The notes: a model not told the origin generated them from the letters alone. Shown: positions 39,558 to 49,724, counted from the stretch's first letter. The stretch: 64,000 nucleotides of DNA from Duganella qianjiadongensis (GCF_009857915.1 NZ_WWCM01000017.1:25030-89029); one strand, 5' to 3'. A program made the numbers and translations.

Positions 39558-42500
39558 ATGAAAGCCCAAGGTCTGTACGATCCGTCCAATGAACATGACG
39601 CCTGTGGCGTCGGTTTCGTCGCCCATATCAAGGGCAATAAGAGCCACTCCATTGTGGAACAGGGTCTGCTGATCCTGAAGAACCTCGATCACCGGGGTGC
39701 CGTGGGCGCGGACGCGCTGATGGGCGACGGCGCCGGTATCCTGATCCAGATTCCCGACCAGTACTACCGCGACGAGATGGCCAAGCAGGGCGTGGAACTG
39801 CCGCCTCCGGGCGAATACGGCGTGGGCATGGTGTTCCTGCCGAAAGAAAACGCTTCGCGCATCGCCTGCGAACAGGAAATCGAGCGCGCCGTGCGTGCCG
39901 AAGGTCAGGTTGTACTGGGCTGGCGCAATGTGCCGGTCGACAGCGACATGCCGATGTCGCCCACCGTGCGCGCGAAAGAGCCGGTGATCCGCCAGATCTT
40001 CATCGGCCGTGGCGCCGACATCATGGTGACCGATGCGCTGGAACGCAAACTGTACGTGATCCGTAAATCCTCGGGCCACGCCATCCAGGCGTTGAAACTG
40101 ATCCACGGTAAAGAATTCTTCGTGGCCTCGATGTCGGCCCGTACCATCGTCTACAAAGGCCTGCTGCTGGCCGATCAGGTAGGCGTGTACTACAAAGACC
40201 TGCAGGATGCGCGCTGCATCTCGGCACTGGCACTGGTGCACCAGCGTTTCTCCACCAATACTTTCCCCGAGTGGCCGCTGGCTCACCCCTACCGTCTGCT
40301 GGCCCACAACGGCGAGATCAACACCGTTAAAGGCAACTTCAACTGGATGCGCGCCCGCGAAGGCGTGATGAAATCGGCCGTGCTGGGCGACGACCTGGCC
40401 AAGCTGTTCCCGCTGATTTACGAAGGCCAGTCCGACACCGCCTGCTTCGACAACGCGCTGGAACTGCTGCTGATGGCAGGCTATCCGATTGCCCAGGCCA
40501 TGATGATGATGATTCCGGAAGCGTGGGAAAACCACGGCACCATGGATGACAACCGTCGCGCCTTCTACGAATACCACGCTGCCATGATGGAACCATGGGA
40601 CGGCCCGGCCGCCATGGCCTTCACCGATGGCCGCTACATCGGCGGTACGCTGGACCGTAACGGTCTGCGCCCTGCCCGCTACATCGTCACCGACGACGAT
40701 CTGGTGGTGATGGCGTCGGAATCGGGCGTGCTGCCGATACCGGAATCGAAAATCATCCAGAAATGGCGTCTGCAGCCGGGCAAGATGTTCCTGATCGATC
40801 TGGAAGCAGGCCGCATCATCGACGACAAGGAACTCAAAGACACCTACGCCAACGCCAAGCCTTACAAGGCATGGATTAACGCCGTGCGTATCAAGCTCAA
40901 CGAAATCAAGCTGAGCGAAAGCCAGCTGGCCGTCAACCGCGTCAAGTACAGCGCCGCGCCGGGCGAAAAAGCCGTGGCTTCCGTGCTGGATCGCCAGCAG
41001 GCCTTCGGCTATACCCAGGAAGACCTGAAATTCGTGCTGGCGCCTATGGCGACCAACGGCGAAGAAGCCACCGGTTCGATGGGTAATGACTCGCCGCTGG
41101 CGGTCATGTCCAACAAGCTCAAGCCGCTGTACAACTACTTCAAGCAGCTGTTTGCCCAGGTCACCAACCCGCCTATCGATCCGATCCGCGAGGCGATGGT
41201 GATGTCGCTGGTGTCCTTCATCGGCCCGAAACCTAATCTGCTCGATACCAACAACGTCAACCCGCCTATGCGTCTCGAAGTGTCGCAGCCGGTGCTGGGC
41301 TTCGACGATATGGCACGTCTGCGCGGCATCAGCCAGCACACGGGCGGCAAGTTCAAATCGTATGAACTGAATATCTGCTATCCGCTGGCATGGGGCAAGG
41401 AAGGCGTGGAAGCCTGCCTCGCATCGCTGTGCGCCGAAGCCGTGGACGCCGTCAAATCGGGCCACAACATCCTGATCGTGACCGACCGTTCGGTGGCCGC
41501 TGACCGCGTGGCCATTCCGGCCCTGCTGGCCACGTCCACCATCCACCAGCATCTGGTGAGCAAAGGCCTGCGCGCTTCCACCGGTCTGGTGGTGGAAACC
41601 GGTTCGGCCCGCGAAACCCACCACTTCGCCCTGCTGGCCGGCTATGGCGCCGAAGCCATCCACCCGTATCTGGCGATGGAAACTCTGGCCGAAATGGCGC
41701 CGGGTCTGCCGGGCGACGTGAGCGCCGAACAAGCCGTCTACAACTACACCAAAGCCATCGGCAAAGGCCTGATGAAGGTGATGTCGAAGATGGGCATCTC
41801 CACCTATATGTCCTACTGCGGCGCGCAGATCTTCGAAGCCGTCGGTCTGAACAAATCGCTGGTGAACAAATACTTCCGCGGCACCGCCTCCAACGTAGAA
41901 GGCATCGGTGTGTTCGAAGTGGCGGAAGAAGCCCTGCGCCTGCACCATCTGGCCTTCGGCAACGACCCTGTGCTGGCCGATAAGCTGGACGCCGGCGGCG
42001 AATACGCCTTCCGCGTGCGCGGTGAAGACCACCTGTGGACGCCGGATGCCATCGCCAAGCTGCAGCATTCGACCCGTAGCAACAACTACAACAGCTACAA
42101 GGAATACGCCCAGATCATCAATGATCAGAGCAAGCGCCACCTGACCCTGCGCGGCCTGTTCGAGTTCAAGATCGATCCGAGCAAAGCCATTCCGCTGGAC
42201 GAAGTGGAACCGGCCAAGGAAATCGTCAAGCGTTTCGCGACCGGCGCCATGTCGATGGGTTCCATCTCGACCGAAGCCCACGCGACGCTGGCCGTGGCCA
42301 TGAACCGTATCGGCGGCAAGTCGAACACGGGCGAAGGCGGCGAAGATCCATCGCGTTACACCATGGATCTGAAAGGCATCAAGATCAAGCAGGGCGAAAC
42401 CATGGCCAGCGTGATGGGCAAAGAGCAGATGGTGGTCGACATTCCGCTGCAGGAAGGCGACTCGCTGCGTTCGCGCATCAAGCAGGTGGCTTCGGGCCGC

Positions 42501-44267
42501 TTCGGTGTGACCGCTGCCTACCTGAACTCCGCTGACCAGATCCAGATCAAGATGGCACAGGGCGCCAAGCCCGGCGAAGGCGGCCAGCTGCCCGGCCACA
42601 AAGTGTCGGAATACATCGCTACCCTGCGCTTCTCCGTGCCGGGCGTAGGTCTGATCTCGCCGCCGCCGCACCACGACATCTACTCGATCGAAGATCTGGC
42701 CCAGCTGATCCACGATCTGAAGAACGCCAATCCGCGTGCTTCGATTTCCGTCAAGCTGGTATCGGAAGTCGGTATCGGTACCGTGGCCGCTGGTGTGACC
42801 AAGGCCAAGGCTGACCACGTGGTGGTGGCCGGTCATGACGGCGGTACCGGTGCTTCGCCGCTGTCGTCGGTGAAACACGCTGGTACGCCATGGGAACTGG
42901 GTCTGGCTGAAACCCAGCAGACGCTGGTACTGAACGGCCTGCGTAGCCGTATCCGCGTGCAGGCCGATGGCCAGATGCGTACCGGTCGCGACGTCGTCAT
43001 CGCCGCCATGCTGGGCGCCGACGAAATCGGCTTCGCTACCGCACCGCTGGTGGTGGAAGGCTGCATCATGATGCGCAAGTGCCACCTGAACACCTGCCCG
43101 GTCGGCGTAGCGACGCAGGATCCGGTACTGCGCGCCAAGTTCTCCGGCAAGCCGGAGTATGTGGTCAACTACTTCTTCTTCGTAGCCGAAGAAGCCCGCC
43201 AGCTGATGGCGCAACTGGGTATCCGTACCTACGACGAACTGATCGGCCGCGTTGATCTGCTGGACAAATCGAAAGCCATCTCGCACTGGAAAGCGCAAGG
43301 TCTGGACTTCAGCAGCATCTTCTACGCACCGCAAGTGCCGAACGGCGATGCGATCTATCACACGATGGAGCAGGATCACGGTCTGGACAAGGCGCTCGAT
43401 CACAAGCTGATCGCGCAGGCCAAGGCGGCGCTGGAAAAAGGCGAGCGCGTTTCCTTCATCTCGCCGGTGAAAAACCTGAACCGCACCGTCGGCACCATGC
43501 TGTCGGGCGAAGTGGCCAAGCGCTACGGCCACGCCGGTCTGCCGGACGACACCATCCACATCCAGCTGCAAGGTACGGCTGGCCAGTCGGCCTGTGCCTT
43601 CCTGGCGCACGGCATCACCATCGATCTGGTGGGCGAGGGTAACGACTACGTGGGTAAAGGCCTGTCGGGCGGCCGCATCATCGTGCGTCCGAACACGGAA
43701 TTCCGTGGCTGGGCAGTGAACAACATCATCATCGGTAACACCGTGCTGTACGGCGCGATCGCCGGTGAAGCCTTCTTCAACGGCGTGGCCGGCGAGCGTT
43801 TTGCCGTGCGTAACTCGGGCGCTACCGCCATCGTCGAAGGCACGGGCGACCACGGTTGCGAATACATGACCGGCGGTACGGTGGTGGTACTGGGCAGCAC
43901 GGGGCGTAACTTCGCAGCCGGCATGTCGGGCGGCGTGGCCTATGTGTACGATCCGGACGGCGATTTCGCCAGCCGCTGCAACACCTCCATGGTGTCGCTG
44001 GAGCCGGTGCTGTCGGCCAAGGAGCAGGATGCGCATGCTGCCACCTTCCACATCCAGCACAAGGATACGGGCCGCGAAGCAGATGAAGTGATCCTCAAGC
44101 GTCTGATCGAGCGCCACTTCAAGCATACGGGCAGTACCCGTGCCCGCCTGTTGCTGGATAACTGGGCAGAAGGCCGCAGCAAATTCGTCAAGGTGTTCCC
44201 GAACGAATACAAACGGGCGCTGGCTGAAATGGCCGAGCTGGCCGCCGCGCAACCGATTGCTGCCTAA
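39558..44267 (+). CDS. gltB: Glutamate synthase (NADPH) large subunit
   Basis: 1569 residues. A short propeptide precedes the glutaminase nucleophile Cys16 (HDACGVGFVAHI). The class-II amidotransferase domain follows (HQRFSTNTFPEWPLAHPYR, LAHNGEINTVKGNFNWM). Next come the central domain and then the FMN synthase domain (SMGSISTEAHATLA, VVAGHDGGTGASPLSS), with the 3Fe-4S Cys cluster in MMRKCHLNTCPVG, and the C-terminal beta-helix (GGTVVVLGSTGRNFAAGMSGG). It makes glutamate from glutamine and 2-oxoglutarate with GltD. GGAGAA precedes the ATG. gltD follows after 39 bases. Confidence 0.97.
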   Translation: MKAQGLYDPSNEHDACGVGFVAHIKGNKSHSIVEQGLLILKNLDHRGAVGADALMGDGAGILIQIPDQYYRDEMAKQGVELPPPGEYGVGMVFLPKENASRIACEQEIERAVRAEGQVVLGWRNVPVDSDMPMSPTVRAKEPVIRQIFIGRGADIMVTDALERKLYVIRKSSGHAIQALKLIHGKEFFVASMSARTIVYKGLLLADQVGVYYKDLQDARCISALALVHQRFSTNTFPEWPLAHPYRLLAHNGEINTVKGNFNWMRAREGVMKSAVLGDDLAKLFPLIYEGQSDTACFDNALELLLMAGYPIAQAMMMMIPEAWENHGTMDDNRRAFYEYHAAMMEPWDGPAAMAFTDGRYIGGTLDRNGLRPARYIVTDDDLVVMASESGVLPIPESKIIQKWRLQPGKMFLIDLEAGRIIDDKELKDTYANAKPYKAWINAVRIKLNEIKLSESQLAVNRVKYSAAPGEKAVASVLDRQQAFGYTQEDLKFVLAPMATNGEEATGSMGNDSPLAVMSNKLKPLYNYFKQLFAQVTNPPIDPIREAMVMSLVSFIGPKPNLLDTNNVNPPMRLEVSQPVLGFDDMARLRGISQHTGGKFKSYELNICYPLAWGKEGVEACLASLCAEAVDAVKSGHNILIVTDRSVAADRVAIPALLATSTIHQHLVSKGLRASTGLVVETGSARETHHFALLAGYGAEAIHPYLAMETLAEMAPGLPGDVSAEQAVYNYTKAIGKGLMKVMSKMGISTYMSYCGAQIFEAVGLNKSLVNKYFRGTASNVEGIGVFEVAEEALRLHHLAFGNDPVLADKLDAGGEYAFRVRGEDHLWTPDAIAKLQHSTRSNNYNSYKEYAQIINDQSKRHLTLRGLFEFKIDPSKAIPLDEVEPAKEIVKRFATGAMSMGSISTEAHATLAVAMNRIGGKSNTGEGGEDPSRYTMDLKGIKIKQGETMASVMGKEQMVVDIPLQEGDSLRSRIKQVASGRFGVTAAYLNSADQIQIKMAQGAKPGEGGQLPGHKVSEYIATLRFSVPGVGLISPPPHHDIYSIEDLAQLIHDLKNANPRASISVKLVSEVGIGTVAAGVTKAKADHVVVAGHDGGTGASPLSSVKHAGTPWELGLAETQQTLVLNGLRSRIRVQADGQMRTGRDVVIAAMLGADEIGFATAPLVVEGCIMMRKCHLNTCPVGVATQDPVLRAKFSGKPEYVVNYFFFVAEEARQLMAQLGIRTYDELIGRVDLLDKSKAISHWKAQGLDFSSIFYAPQVPNGDAIYHTMEQDHGLDKALDHKLIAQAKAALEKGERVSFISPVKNLNRTVGTMLSGEVAKRYGHAGLPDDTIHIQLQGTAGQSACAFLAHGITIDLVGEGNDYVGKGLSGGRIIVRPNTEFRGWAVNNIIIGNTVLYGAIAGEAFFNGVAGERFAVRNSGATAIVEGTGDHGCEYMTGGTVVVLGSTGRNFAAGMSGGVAYVYDPDGDFASRCNTSMVSLEPVLSAKEQDAHAATFHIQHKDTGREADEVILKRLIERHFKHTGSTRARLLLDNWAEGRSKFVKVFPNEYKRALAEMAELAAAQPIAA

Positions 44268-44306
44268 GAAACCGGCACTGAGACAGAACATATTTAAGGA
44301 ACTATC

Positions 44307-45770
44307 GTGGGTAAAATCACCGGCTTTATGGAATTCCAGCGTCAGGACGAAGGCTATCTGCCACCTGCCACGCGCCTGAAAAACTATTCCGAATTCGTCA
44401 TTCCGCTGACCAAGGAACAAGCCACCATCCAGGGCGCACGCTGCATGGATTGCGGCATCCCGTTCTGCAACAACGGCTGCCCGGTCAACAACATCATCCC
44501 TGACTGGAATGATCTGGTGTATCGCGGTAACTACCGCGAAGCGCTGGAAACCCTGCATTCGACCAATAACTTCCCCGAGTTCACCGGCCGTATCTGCCCG
44601 GCACCGTGCGAAGCGGCCTGTACGCTGGGCATCCATGAAGCACCGGTGGGCATCAAGTCGATCGAACACAAGATCATCGACGAAGGCTGGGAACATGGCT
44701 GGGTGACGCCGCAGGTGGCGGAAGTCAAGACGGGCAAGAAAGTGGCCGTGGTCGGCTCCGGTCCTGCCGGTCTGGCCGCTGCCCAGCAGCTGGCACGCGC
44801 CGGTCATGCCGTGACGGTGTTCGAAAAGAGCGACCGCGTGGGTGGTCTGCTGCGTTACGGCATTCCTGACTTCAAGCTGGAAAAATCGCATATCGACCGC
44901 CGCATCGAGCAGATGCAGGCCGAAGGCGTGGTGTTCCGCACCAGTGTGCTGGTCGGTAAGGACTTCCCTGCCAACGTCAACAACTGGGCCAAGGAAACCA
45001 TCTTCCCCGAAGATCTGGAAAAAGACTACGACGCCGTGGTGCTGGCTGGCGGTGCCGAGCAGCCGCGCGATCTGCCTGTGCCGGGCCGCGAACTGAAGGG
45101 CGTGCACTTCGCCATGGACTTCCTGCCGCTGCAGAACAAGGTCAATGCCGGCGACAAGGTCAAAGACCAGATCAAGGCGACCGGCAAGCATGTGGTGGTG
45201 ATCGGCGGCGGCGACACGGGTTCTGACTGCGTGGGTACCTCCAACCGCCATGGTGCCGCTTCGGTGACCCAGTTCGAACTGATGCCTATGCCGCCTGAGC
45301 AGGAAAACAAGCCGCTGGTCTGGCCTTACTGGCCCACCAAGCTGCGCACTTCCTCGTCGCACGACGAAGGCTGCTCGCGCGACTGGGCAGTGGCCACCAA
45401 GCGTCTGGAAGGCAAAGGCGGCAAAGTCGAGAAGCTGATCGCCTGCCGCGTGGAATGGAAAGACGGCAAGATGACGGAAGTCGAAGGTTCCGAGTTCGAA
45501 ATGAAAGCCGATCTGGTGCTGCTGGCCATGGGCTTTGTGTCGCCAGTGGCCAACGTGCTGGAAGCCTTCGGTGTGGACAAAGATGCACGTGGTAACGCCA
45601 AAGCCAGTACCGATGGCAACGGCTGCTACCAGACCAACGTGCCTAAAGTATTTGCCGCCGGCGACGTCCGCCGTGGCCAGTCGCTGGTGGTGTGGGCGAT
45701 CCGCGAGGGTCGTCAGTGCGCCCGTGCGGTGGACGAGTTCCTGATGGGTAGTTCGGTACTGCCGCGCTAA
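44307..45770 (+). CDS. gltD: Glutamate synthase (NADPH) small subunit
   Basis: 487 residues. The N-terminal ferredoxin-like segment holds the two [4Fe-4S] Cys clusters (CMDCGIPFCNNGCPV and ICPAPCEAACTLG). FAD is bound by VAVVGSGPAGLAAAQQLAR and NADPH by VVVIGGGDTGSDCVGTSNR. FAAGDVRRGQSLVVWAI is the C-terminal FAD signature. It feeds electrons from NADPH to the FMN of GltB. Translation starts at GTG 44307, with AAGGA a few bases upstream. A strong terminator follows, closing the gltBD operon. Confidence 0.97.
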   Translation: MGKITGFMEFQRQDEGYLPPATRLKNYSEFVIPLTKEQATIQGARCMDCGIPFCNNGCPVNNIIPDWNDLVYRGNYREALETLHSTNNFPEFTGRICPAPCEAACTLGIHEAPVGIKSIEHKIIDEGWEHGWVTPQVAEVKTGKKVAVVGSGPAGLAAAQQLARAGHAVTVFEKSDRVGGLLRYGIPDFKLEKSHIDRRIEQMQAEGVVFRTSVLVGKDFPANVNNWAKETIFPEDLEKDYDAVVLAGGAEQPRDLPVPGRELKGVHFAMDFLPLQNKVNAGDKVKDQIKATGKHVVVIGGGDTGSDCVGTSNRHGAASVTQFELMPMPPEQENKPLVWPYWPTKLRTSSSHDEGCSRDWAVATKRLEGKGGKVEKLIACRVEWKDGKMTEVEGSEFEMKADLVLLAMGFVSPVANVLEAFGVDKDARGNAKASTDGNGCYQTNVPKVFAAGDVRRGQSLVVWAIREGRQCARAVDEFLMGSSVLPR

Positions 45771-45797
45771 TTAGCCGATCATTACCGCTTCGTTCCC

Positions 45798-45840
45798 ACC
45801 GGTGGTGTACGGGTGATCCCCGCAGCCACCGGTTTTTTTT
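45798..45840 (+). terminator. Intrinsic terminator after gltBD
   Basis: ACCGGTGG (45798-45805) pairs with CCACCGGT (45826-45833), the loop contains a small GGG/CCC helix, and eight T residues follow. Confidence 0.8.
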
Positions 45841-45954
45841 ATTCTGCGCTGGTCTATTCAACAATATTCCGTGCGCTCGAACGTCGGCACAGGGCGGCTG
45901 GCGCCAGCTTTAGTGCAGTGCAGCAATGTAACATTTGATGTCATGTGTAAATTG

Positions 45955-45984
45955 CTGACTGGGGATTCATTAATGTTGTATTAT
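45955..45984 (+). promoter_or_regulatory. Possible promoter of the mla operon
   Basis: CTGACT (45955-45960) and TATTAT (45979-45984) are 18 bases apart, about 85 bases before mlaF. A second -10-like TACAAT lies at 46050-46055 without a clear -35. The rest of the 300-base gap between gltD and mlaF shows no gene. Confidence 0.3.
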
Positions 45985-46070
45985 CTGCCATTTGGTGGGC
46001 CTCGCCAGCCTGTTCAGGGGTGCGTCAGCAGACTTACTCCTTTCTGAACTACAATACGGCATTAAAAACA

Positions 46071-46886
46071 ATGAGTTCTGACGTGTCCAATCTTGTCGAA
46101 ATCCGTGATTTACACTTTGCATACGGGAAGCGCGCGATCTTGTCGGGCCTGCAGATGGACTTCCCGCGTGGAAAAGTGGTGGCCGTCATGGGCGGCTCCG
46201 GCAGCGGCAAGACCACGGTACTGCGCCTGATCGGCGGCCAGTTGCGGCCCCAGCGCGGCCATGTCAAAGTGCACGGTCAGATCGTGCATCAGTTAAATAC
46301 TGCCGGTCTGTATCTGCTGCGCCGCAAAATGGGCATGCTGTTCCAGCATGGCGCCCTGTTTACCGACCTGACCGTATTCGAGAATGTGGCGTTCCCGCTG
46401 CGCGAGCATACCGATCTGCCGGAAGAATTGATCCGCAATCTGGTGCTGATGAAGCTGCACGCGGTAGGGCTGCGTAATGCGGCCAAACTGAAACCGGGCG
46501 AGATTTCCGGTGGTATGGCGCGCCGTGTGGCGCTGGCCCGTTCCATCGCGCTCGATCCGGAACTGATTATGTATGACGAACCGTTTGCCGGTCTGGACCC
46601 GATCTCGATGGGCGTCACCGCCAATCTGATCCGCAACCTGAATACGGCGCTCGGTTCCACCACGGTGCTGGTGTCGCACGATGTCAAAGAGTGCTTCGCC
46701 ATCGCTGATTATGTTTATTTCTTATCCCAAGGCAAGATCGTCGCCCATGGCACGCCGGACGAAATGATGGTGTCGACCGATCCGTACGTGAAGCAGTTCG
46801 TCAATGCCGAGGCCGATGGTCCGGTGCCCTTCCACTACCCCGGCAAATCGCTGGCCGATGATCTGGGTCTGGGAGCACAGGCATGA
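46071..46886 (+). CDS. mlaF: Phospholipid ABC transporter ATP-binding protein MlaF
   Basis: About 271 residues. Walker A is GGSGSGKTTVLR, the Q loop MLFQHGALFTD, the signature EISGGMARRVALARSI and Walker B ELIMYDEPFAGLDP, with the switch His in LVSHDVKE. It powers MlaE in moving phospholipid between the inner membrane and the MlaC shuttle to keep outer-membrane asymmetry. ATG 46071 gives the usual MlaF length; the in-frame extension to 46020 lacks support. It overlaps mlaE by four bases (ATGA). Confidence 0.93.
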   Translation: MSSDVSNLVEIRDLHFAYGKRAILSGLQMDFPRGKVVAVMGGSGSGKTTVLRLIGGQLRPQRGHVKVHGQIVHQLNTAGLYLLRRKMGMLFQHGALFTDLTVFENVAFPLREHTDLPEELIRNLVLMKLHAVGLRNAAKLKPGEISGGMARRVALARSIALDPELIMYDEPFAGLDPISMGVTANLIRNLNTALGSTTVLVSHDVKECFAIADYVYFLSQGKIVAHGTPDEMMVSTDPYVKQFVNAEADGPVPFHYPGKSLADDLGLGAQA

Positions 46887-47668
46887 GAATACGCAACGGT
46901 TTATCCAGATTAGGCGCTACCCTGCGCGACTTCATCGAGAGCATAGGCTACGGCGCCCGCACTTTTCTGAATGTGCTGAAAGTGTCGCCTGGCCTGCTCA
47001 AGCGGCCTGGCCTGATCATCGAGCAGCTGCACTTTATCGGCAACTATTCGATGCTGATCATTACCCTGTCTGGCCTGTTCGTCGGCATGGTGCTGGGTCT
47101 GCAGGGCTATTACACGCTGAATAAATACGGTGCGGAACAGTCGCTGGGCCTGCTGGTAGCACTGGGCCTGAGCCGCGAACTGGGCCCCGTGATTACGGCG
47201 CTGCTGTTTGCCGGCCGTGCCGGTACCTCGCTGACGGCCGAAATCGGCCTGATGAAAGCGGGCGAGCAGCTGTCGGCCATGGAGATGATGGCGGTTAACC
47301 CTATCCAGCGCGTGCTGGCGCCGCGCTTCTGGGCCGGCGTGATTTCCGTGCCGCTGCTCGCTTCCGTGTTCAGCGCGGTGGGCGTGTTCGGCGGCTATCT
47401 GGTCGGCGTGCAGCTGATCGGGGTCGATAACGGCGCGTTCTGGTCGCAGATGCAGGATGGCGTCGATATCTGGAAAGATATCTACAACGGTTTCGCCAAG
47501 AGCGTGGTGTTCGGCATTGCCATCACTTTTATCGCGCTGTATCAGGGCTACGAGGCCCAGCCTACGCCGGAAGATGTGGCCCGTGCCACTACCCGTACGG
47601 TGGTGATCTCGTCGCTGATGATCTGGTGGCTGGATTTCATGATGACGGCGCTGATGTTCAGCAAATAA
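46883..47668 (+). CDS. mlaE: Phospholipid ABC transporter permease MlaE
   Basis: 261 residues of the MlaE/permease family. An amphipathic N-terminus precedes FIGNYSMLIITLSGLFVGMVLGLQGYYTLNKYG; LSRELGPVITALLFAGRAGTSLTAEIGLMKAGEQLSAMEMM is the conserved family core. Several transmembrane helices follow, ending in STIMMIWWLD-type sequence (SSLMIWWLDFMMTALMF). It forms the inner-membrane channel dimer with MlaF, MlaD and MlaB. mlaD follows after 52 bases. Confidence 0.94.
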   Translation: MRIRNGLSRLGATLRDFIESIGYGARTFLNVLKVSPGLLKRPGLIIEQLHFIGNYSMLIITLSGLFVGMVLGLQGYYTLNKYGAEQSLGLLVALGLSRELGPVITALLFAGRAGTSLTAEIGLMKAGEQLSAMEMMAVNPIQRVLAPRFWAGVISVPLLASVFSAVGVFGGYLVGVQLIGVDNGAFWSQMQDGVDIWKDIYNGFAKSVVFGIAITFIALYQGYEAQPTPEDVARATTRTVVISSLMIWWLDFMMTALMFSK

Positions 47669-47720
47669 GCGGCGTAAGTATCGCTGCGCGCAAACAAGAT
47701 AATGTAACGAAGGAATCACT

Positions 47721-48191
47721 ATGCAACGTAAATCTCTGGATGTCTGGGTCGGTCTGTTCATCGTCGTCGGCGTAGCCGCTTTGATGTTCCTTGCACTGAA
47801 GGCCGGCAACATGGGATCCATGTCTTTCGCCAAGGTCTATCCGGTCACCGCCAAATTCGACAACATCGGCAGCCTGCGTCCGCAAGCGCCCGTCAAAGCT
47901 GCCGGTGTGGTAGTGGGCCGCGTGGGCGAGATCCGTTTCGACGACAAAAGCTATCAGGCGCTGGTCACGCTGAATATGGAAGAAACTTACAAGTTCCCGA
48001 AAGACAGCTCGGCCAAGATCCTGACCTCGGGCTTGCTGGGCGAGCAGTATGTGGGCATCGAAGCGGGTGGCGATATGAATAATCTGGCGGCTGGCGACAA
48101 GATCGCCCGCACCCAGTCGGCTGCCGTACTGGAAGACCTGATTAACCAGTTCATCTACAGCAAAGCCGCTGAAGGAAAGGACAGTAAATGA
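47721..48191 (+). CDS. mlaD: MCE-domain protein MlaD
   Basis: 156 residues. A single N-terminal membrane anchor (DVWVGLFIVVGVAALMFLALKA) is followed by one MCE domain (VTAKFDNIGSLRPQAPVKAAGVVVGRVGEI, ILTSGLLGEQYVGIEAGG). MlaD forms a hexameric ring on the periplasmic face of MlaE that passes lipid to and from MlaC. AAGGA precedes the ATG. The stop overlaps the start of mlaA (ATGA). Confidence 0.93.
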   Translation: MQRKSLDVWVGLFIVVGVAALMFLALKAGNMGSMSFAKVYPVTAKFDNIGSLRPQAPVKAAGVVVGRVGEIRFDDKSYQALVTLNMEETYKFPKDSSAKILTSGLLGEQYVGIEAGGDMNNLAAGDKIARTQSAAVLEDLINQFIYSKAAEGKDSK

Positions 48192-49039
48192 GTCTGCCTC
48201 TCGCCAAATCCTCGGGCCGTGCCGCGCTGGCACTGGGCCTGACGCTGCTGCTGGCCGGTTGCGCCGGTCCCAACCCGCGCGACCCCTACGAGAACTTCAA
48301 CCGTGCCATGTTCACCTTCAATGACACGGTCGACACCTATGCGCTGAAACCGGCTGCCACGGCTTATCACACGGTGCTGCCGTCGTTCGTGCAGACCGGC
48401 GTGAATAACTTCTTCGGCAATCTGGCCGATGCGTGGACGGGCGTGAACAATCTGCTGCAGGGCAAAGGCGAAGCCGGCCTGTCCGATGTGACCCGTTTTG
48501 CCCTCAACTCCACGCTGGGTATCGCCGGCCTGTTCGACATCGCTTCGGAAGCCGGTCTGCCCAAGCACAAGGAAGATTTCGGCCAGACGCTGGGTACCTG
48601 GGGCGTGCCATCGGGGCCTTACCTGATGCTGCCGCTGCTGGGACCTTCCACCGTGCGGGACGCGGTGGTACTGCCTATTGATGTGAAAGGCGATATCTGG
48701 GGCTACAAGGAACCTGTGTATATCCGCAACAGTGGTACGGCATTGCGCGCCATCGACCAGCGCGCCGGTCTGCTTGACGCTTCCACCCTGCTGGAAGATG
48801 CGGCACTGGATCGCTACGAGTTCATCCGCGACAGTTTCCTGCAGCGCCGTGAAAGCCTGATCCATCCGGACGACGACGATGCGCCCAAGCGCAAGAAACA
48901 GGGCGATGAGACGGCTTACGAGGCGGTACCGGCCAGCGAACCTGTTGCTACTGCGGCAATTTCTGCGCCCATGGCCGCCGCGGTCGCGCCAAAAGAGGTA
49001 AACTCTGGTGCTCTGGCTGCAACTTCTGTCAGCCCGTGA
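48188..49039 (+). CDS. mlaA: Outer-membrane lipoprotein MlaA (VacJ)
   Basis: 283 residues. Lipobox LLAGC puts the lipidated Cys at 25. Family signatures DPYENFNRAMFTFNDTVD, GVNNFFGNLADAWTGVNNLLQGK and EDFGQTLGTWGVPSGPYLMLPLLGPSTVRD are intact. MlaA forms a ring that removes phospholipids from the outer leaflet of the outer membrane and hands them to MlaC. A C-terminal tail of about 60 residues rich in Ala, Lys and acidic residues is longer than in enterics. In E. coli mlaA is unlinked to the rest; here it sits between mlaD and mlaC. Confidence 0.94.
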   Translation: MSLPLAKSSGRAALALGLTLLLAGCAGPNPRDPYENFNRAMFTFNDTVDTYALKPAATAYHTVLPSFVQTGVNNFFGNLADAWTGVNNLLQGKGEAGLSDVTRFALNSTLGIAGLFDIASEAGLPKHKEDFGQTLGTWGVPSGPYLMLPLLGPSTVRDAVVLPIDVKGDIWGYKEPVYIRNSGTALRAIDQRAGLLDASTLLEDAALDRYEFIRDSFLQRRESLIHPDDDDAPKRKKQGDETAYEAVPASEPVATAAISAPMAAAVAPKEVNSGALAATSVSP

Positions 49040-49068
49040 ACCCGAAGAACACTTCATAGGTAAAAAAC

Positions 49069-49713
49069 ATGACTTTTATTAAACAACTTATCGCTGCAGC
49101 GGGCCTGACCTTCGCTGCAACCATGGCGCAGGCTGCCGTACCAGCCAACGAGGCACCAGATGCACTGGTGAAACGTATCAGCCAGGAAGTGATCGATATC
49201 GCCAAAAATGACAAGGCGATCCAGTCCGGCGACCAGAAAAAGGTGATGGATCTGGTGGAAAACAAGATCCTGCCGTACGTAGACTTCCAGCGCATGACCG
49301 CACTGGCAGCGGGCCGCTTCTGGCGCGACGCTTCGCCCGAGCAGCAGAAAGCCCTGTCGGACCAGTTCCGCACCCTGCTGATCTTCACCTATTCCGGCGC
49401 TCTCTCGCAGATCAAGGATGAAACCATCGAGTTCAAGCCTTTGCGTGCCGATCCGACCGACACCGAAGTGGAAGTGCGTTCGCAGGTGAACGTGGCGCGC
49501 GGCGAGCCGATTCCGCTCAACTACCGCGTAGCCAAATCGCCTACCGGCTGGAAAATCTACGATATCAATGTACTGGGCGCATGGCTGGTGGAAACCTACA
49601 AAGGTACGTTCGCTTCGGAAATCAGCAAGGGCGGCATGGATGGCCTGATCAAGGCGCTGACCGAAAAGAACAAGAAGCTGGCCAATAAACCACTGAAACC
49701 TGTCGCTAAATAA
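49069..49713 (+). CDS. mlaC: Periplasmic phospholipid-binding protein MlaC
   Basis: 214 residues. A signal peptide (MTFIKQLIAAAGLTFAATMAQA) is followed by the Ttg2/MlaC domain: NKILPYVDFQRMTALAAGRFWRDASPEQQKAL, SQVNVARGEPIPLNYRV and WKIYDINVLGAWLVETYKGTFASEI. It carries phospholipid across the periplasm between MlaA and MlaFEDB. It lies 29 bases after mlaA. Confidence 0.93.
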   Translation: MTFIKQLIAAAGLTFAATMAQAAVPANEAPDALVKRISQEVIDIAKNDKAIQSGDQKKVMDLVENKILPYVDFQRMTALAAGRFWRDASPEQQKALSDQFRTLLIFTYSGALSQIKDETIEFKPLRADPTDTEVEVRSQVNVARGEPIPLNYRVAKSPTGWKIYDINVLGAWLVETYKGTFASEISKGGMDGLIKALTEKNKKLANKPLKPVAK

Positions 49714-49724
49714 GTCTGTCTGCC

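Noticed and set aside
39537..45362. A 1941-codon open frame on the minus strand opposite gltB and gltD
   Set aside because: It mirrors strongly conserved gltBD codons, is rich in His, Arg and Gly, and has no domain. Absence of stops is an effect of codon bias on the opposite strand.
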